Assembly (NCBI GenBank): GCA_028565635.1
Contig: JAOXYB010061690.1
Coordinates: 1 to 10,623, forward strand
DNA: 10,623 nucleotides
Origin: Phoronis ovalis
Lineage: Eukaryota > Phoronida > Phoronidae
Direction: 5' to 3'
A program made the translations under genes and the position numbers. Of this stretch, positions 8,229 to 10,623 are shown piece after piece (the first letter of the stretch is position 1; each line of letters starts with the position of its first letter). The notes under the pieces are model-generated. The model did not search any database. It was not told the DNA's origin and worked only from the letters and a program-made list of their open reading frames with translations.

Positions 8229-10623
8229 CGATGTGTTTATTTGAATTGACTAATATGCTTGTCTAAGTTTTATTAACAACAGTAAAGTTATTAGGTTGCA
8301 AAGTGTTTAGGTAGCTTGTAGAACCGTTATAGTTTGCAGTTATTTTATTAAATGTTCGTAACTAAAATATAATTGTACAACTATTTATCCTTCTATTTCC
8401 CAAGCAATTAATGTTTGCTAACAAATAGTCTATATTAAAGAGGTACTATACCTTATTCATACCACTTGTTTTTAACCTATATACCACATATACCACAGTT
8501 GTGTTCCTAATAGATAACATTTTTATGGATTTTTTTTCGGGAGCTTCAGAGAGTGTATTAGTTTGATATTGCCTCCTTCACAGAATTCTCTTCCATTTCT
8601 CTTCACAATATCATTAGATTCGCTTAATTTCCCAGTTAAGCTCAGTTAAATTGCGTGATAGGTTGTTGACAACAGCAATTCAACAACAACAATTCAGTCT
8701 GTTCTGGTATTAACAAGTTAACTGTATTACTCAGCGGGGATGGTGATTAAATTATTCATTCGTAGAGGGATAATGCCGATTTTGTTACTATAAATAGATT
8801 AATGTGCAAATAATGGATATTTATCCCTTACATTTCTTTCACGTACAGTAAACCCTTCGATTTTCCAGTTACAATATGTTTAAAGGTAATTATTTCTACA
8901 TCAGGTACATGGTGGTTAACCACATTTATATGTCTGTATTGTAAACAATGAAAAAGGATTAAGTATATTTGGTTTCATTCGCTGAACACTGCAAGGTTAT
9001 GTTGTCATCTGGCAGTGCAGCTGATAGTATACTGAAATGTGCAAATTATATTTCCCTGCATTCCTTGAACAGGTAATAAAATTCTGTTCCCCAGATATAA
9101 TTTTTAGAATGCAATTCTTCATATTTTGCATTTAAGTGTACATGTTTGGTGTTCATACAGTATAAGATAATACTGGAATATTTATTTGGAAATACTACGA
9201 TTACTACTGAGCAATACGCAATAATATTTACAATTACATATCTGTAAATTAAAACTGCTGTGCACGAATAATGCATTAGCTTATCAACATTTTACGTGTA
9301 TAAGTTAGGTTCTCATACGGTATAGTTATGTTATCTAGGAATATTTCTGTTAAAGTCCTTTCTTGTTTTGTTAACCTTTAACCCCCGTGACCGAGATAGT
9401 TCATTGTATCTGCAGTGAATAGAAACTATTAGGGATGTACTTATTGATTTACGTCAATGCATTATACATTTACATAAAGTATTCACTTTATAGGTGTTTC
9501 AAATTCATATATGACATAGATTTTGCAAGAAAATGAAAACGTGTTCATAGTACTGCTTTCAGTGGTGCTTAACTAATCCTGTAAATTTAAAATATCGCAA
9601 GAAAATATAACGTTTATAACTGAATGAGACTATTTTATAATTACACATACATTATGGATTGTTATGAACGTATCTCTTGGGCCCACTAATCAGACTAATT
9701 TGCAATAAAGAAATGATGTAATAGCAAATCAAATGGACTCTTATAACATCAGGTAGTGATGTCCAGATAGCCATACACTGGAAGGGGGGGGAGCTAATTA
9801 AGCTTCATTTTCATGAAAAGAATTCAAATATTTTTGCTGGTGGAAATAAAACATGTACTCATACTCAGTTTGCTATCTCCAAAGTGTGAATTGTACACAA
9901 ATAAACAATAATAATTTATTTACTTCAATCTTTGTAGTAAAAAACGGGTAAATTACAATTCAGTTACATAAACAAATAGTAAAAGCAAAAGTATATAATG
10001 AAAAATATGATATTAGAAGTATTTAAATAAAACCAAAAATGAAAAAGCTTAAAATTTGAAAAATAGTTGTTCACTTTTAAAGCTTATTCTGTGCCAATCA
10101 TCCCACAAGCTATGAAATCCTTTTTATTAGGGGTTGTGATCCTTATATAGGCACCCTGCAGCGGAAGATTAGTGGTATTATTAAGTCTATATGAGGTTAT
10201 GTTGCAGTGTTGCCACAACCTACATGCTTAGCGTCTTCTCTGTGTTGTTTCTCTTATAGGAGGCTAAATTCATGTTAACGTACTCGCTAACAGCCATACT
10301 AGGTACAAAGTCAGTCATCCAACCAAACTGTTAAAGCTTGTTTGTTTTCCTACAAATCCATAAACTCTAGTTTTCTTTTGCCGTGCATAAACTGAGGTGT
10401 CAATTGATGGTAATGGCATCCACGATAGAGATTTGACAATACAGACTAAAGACCTGTTCCATTATGATACATGTAAACATATTGAGCTTACTTTACGCTA
10501 AAGTCTGTTTCACTATTTTATGTCGCAGGTGTTTGATCCTATATCGCCGAGAAAAAAAACATCTCTAGTTTACTTTTGTAATTCTAAAGTGAAAACAACA
10601 GACCAACCATTTTTAATTGGTGA
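8229..10623. other. AT-rich non-coding spacer, no gene seen
   Basis: The only notable open frame (9046-9276, minus, 76 codons) has no recognisable domain. Small features include a short run of ATACCAC words (8460-8497), a stem GTTGTTGA/TCAACAAC (8662-8669 and 8680-8687), the perfect palindrome GTGGTTAACCAC (8912-8923), a perfect 7-bp hairpin ATAAAGT/ACTTTAT (9474-9491) and an eight-G run near 9784-9791. A splice-acceptor-like tract ends at 10259 and is discussed as a finding. None of these establishes a gene. Confidence 0.7.

Noticed and set aside
9046-9276. 76-codon minus-strand open frame
   Set aside because: The composition follows the AT-rich background and there is no recognisable family or splice context.

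Overview
This window looks like non-coding DNA from an animal nuclear genome. It is strongly AT-rich by eye, with many A/T homopolymer runs. No reading frame on either strand exceeds about 90 codons, and none of the short open frames resembles a protein I recognise. I see no tRNA, rRNA, CRISPR array, bacterial-style gene packing or ribosome-binding sites. The texture (AT-rich spacer, decayed repeats, one small non-autonomous DNA transposon with CCCGGGG termini) fits an intergenic or intronic stretch of a marine invertebrate, perhaps a mollusc or another lophotrochozoan. That taxonomic guess is weak and rests on recollection of similar repeat styles, not on a marker gene.

Layout. Bases 1-1643 are AT-rich spacer holding at most a faint diverged duplication. 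Bases 1644-1743 form a 100-bp inverted repeat with 28-bp arms, 25 of 28 positions pairing. Twenty bases further on is the clearest feature: a 385-bp element (1771-2155) with CCCGGGG/CCCCGGG ends, a second pair of subterminal inverted blocks, and a perfect 8-bp target-site duplication (GTAGCTAA) on both sides. Its interior is a degenerate array of roughly 30-bp units built on GGATTGCTACCC. Bases 2164-5590 are spacer with a probable diverged direct repeat (2820-3001) and a small cluster of overlapping dyads (4091-4136). Bases 5597-5834 hold a same-strand cluster of AGGTCA half-sites spaced as DR2, DR3 and DR5; internal duplications suggest a decayed tandem repeat. The remainder (5841-10623) is spacer with an isolated perfect DR4 (8213-8228), a faint dispersed repeat and a weak splice-acceptor-like site (near 10259).

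No genes can be called, so there is no pathway or operon to describe. The most interesting content is structural: the foldback-type element with its minisatellite core and intact target-site duplication, the neighbouring inverted repeat, and the nuclear-receptor-like half-site arrays.
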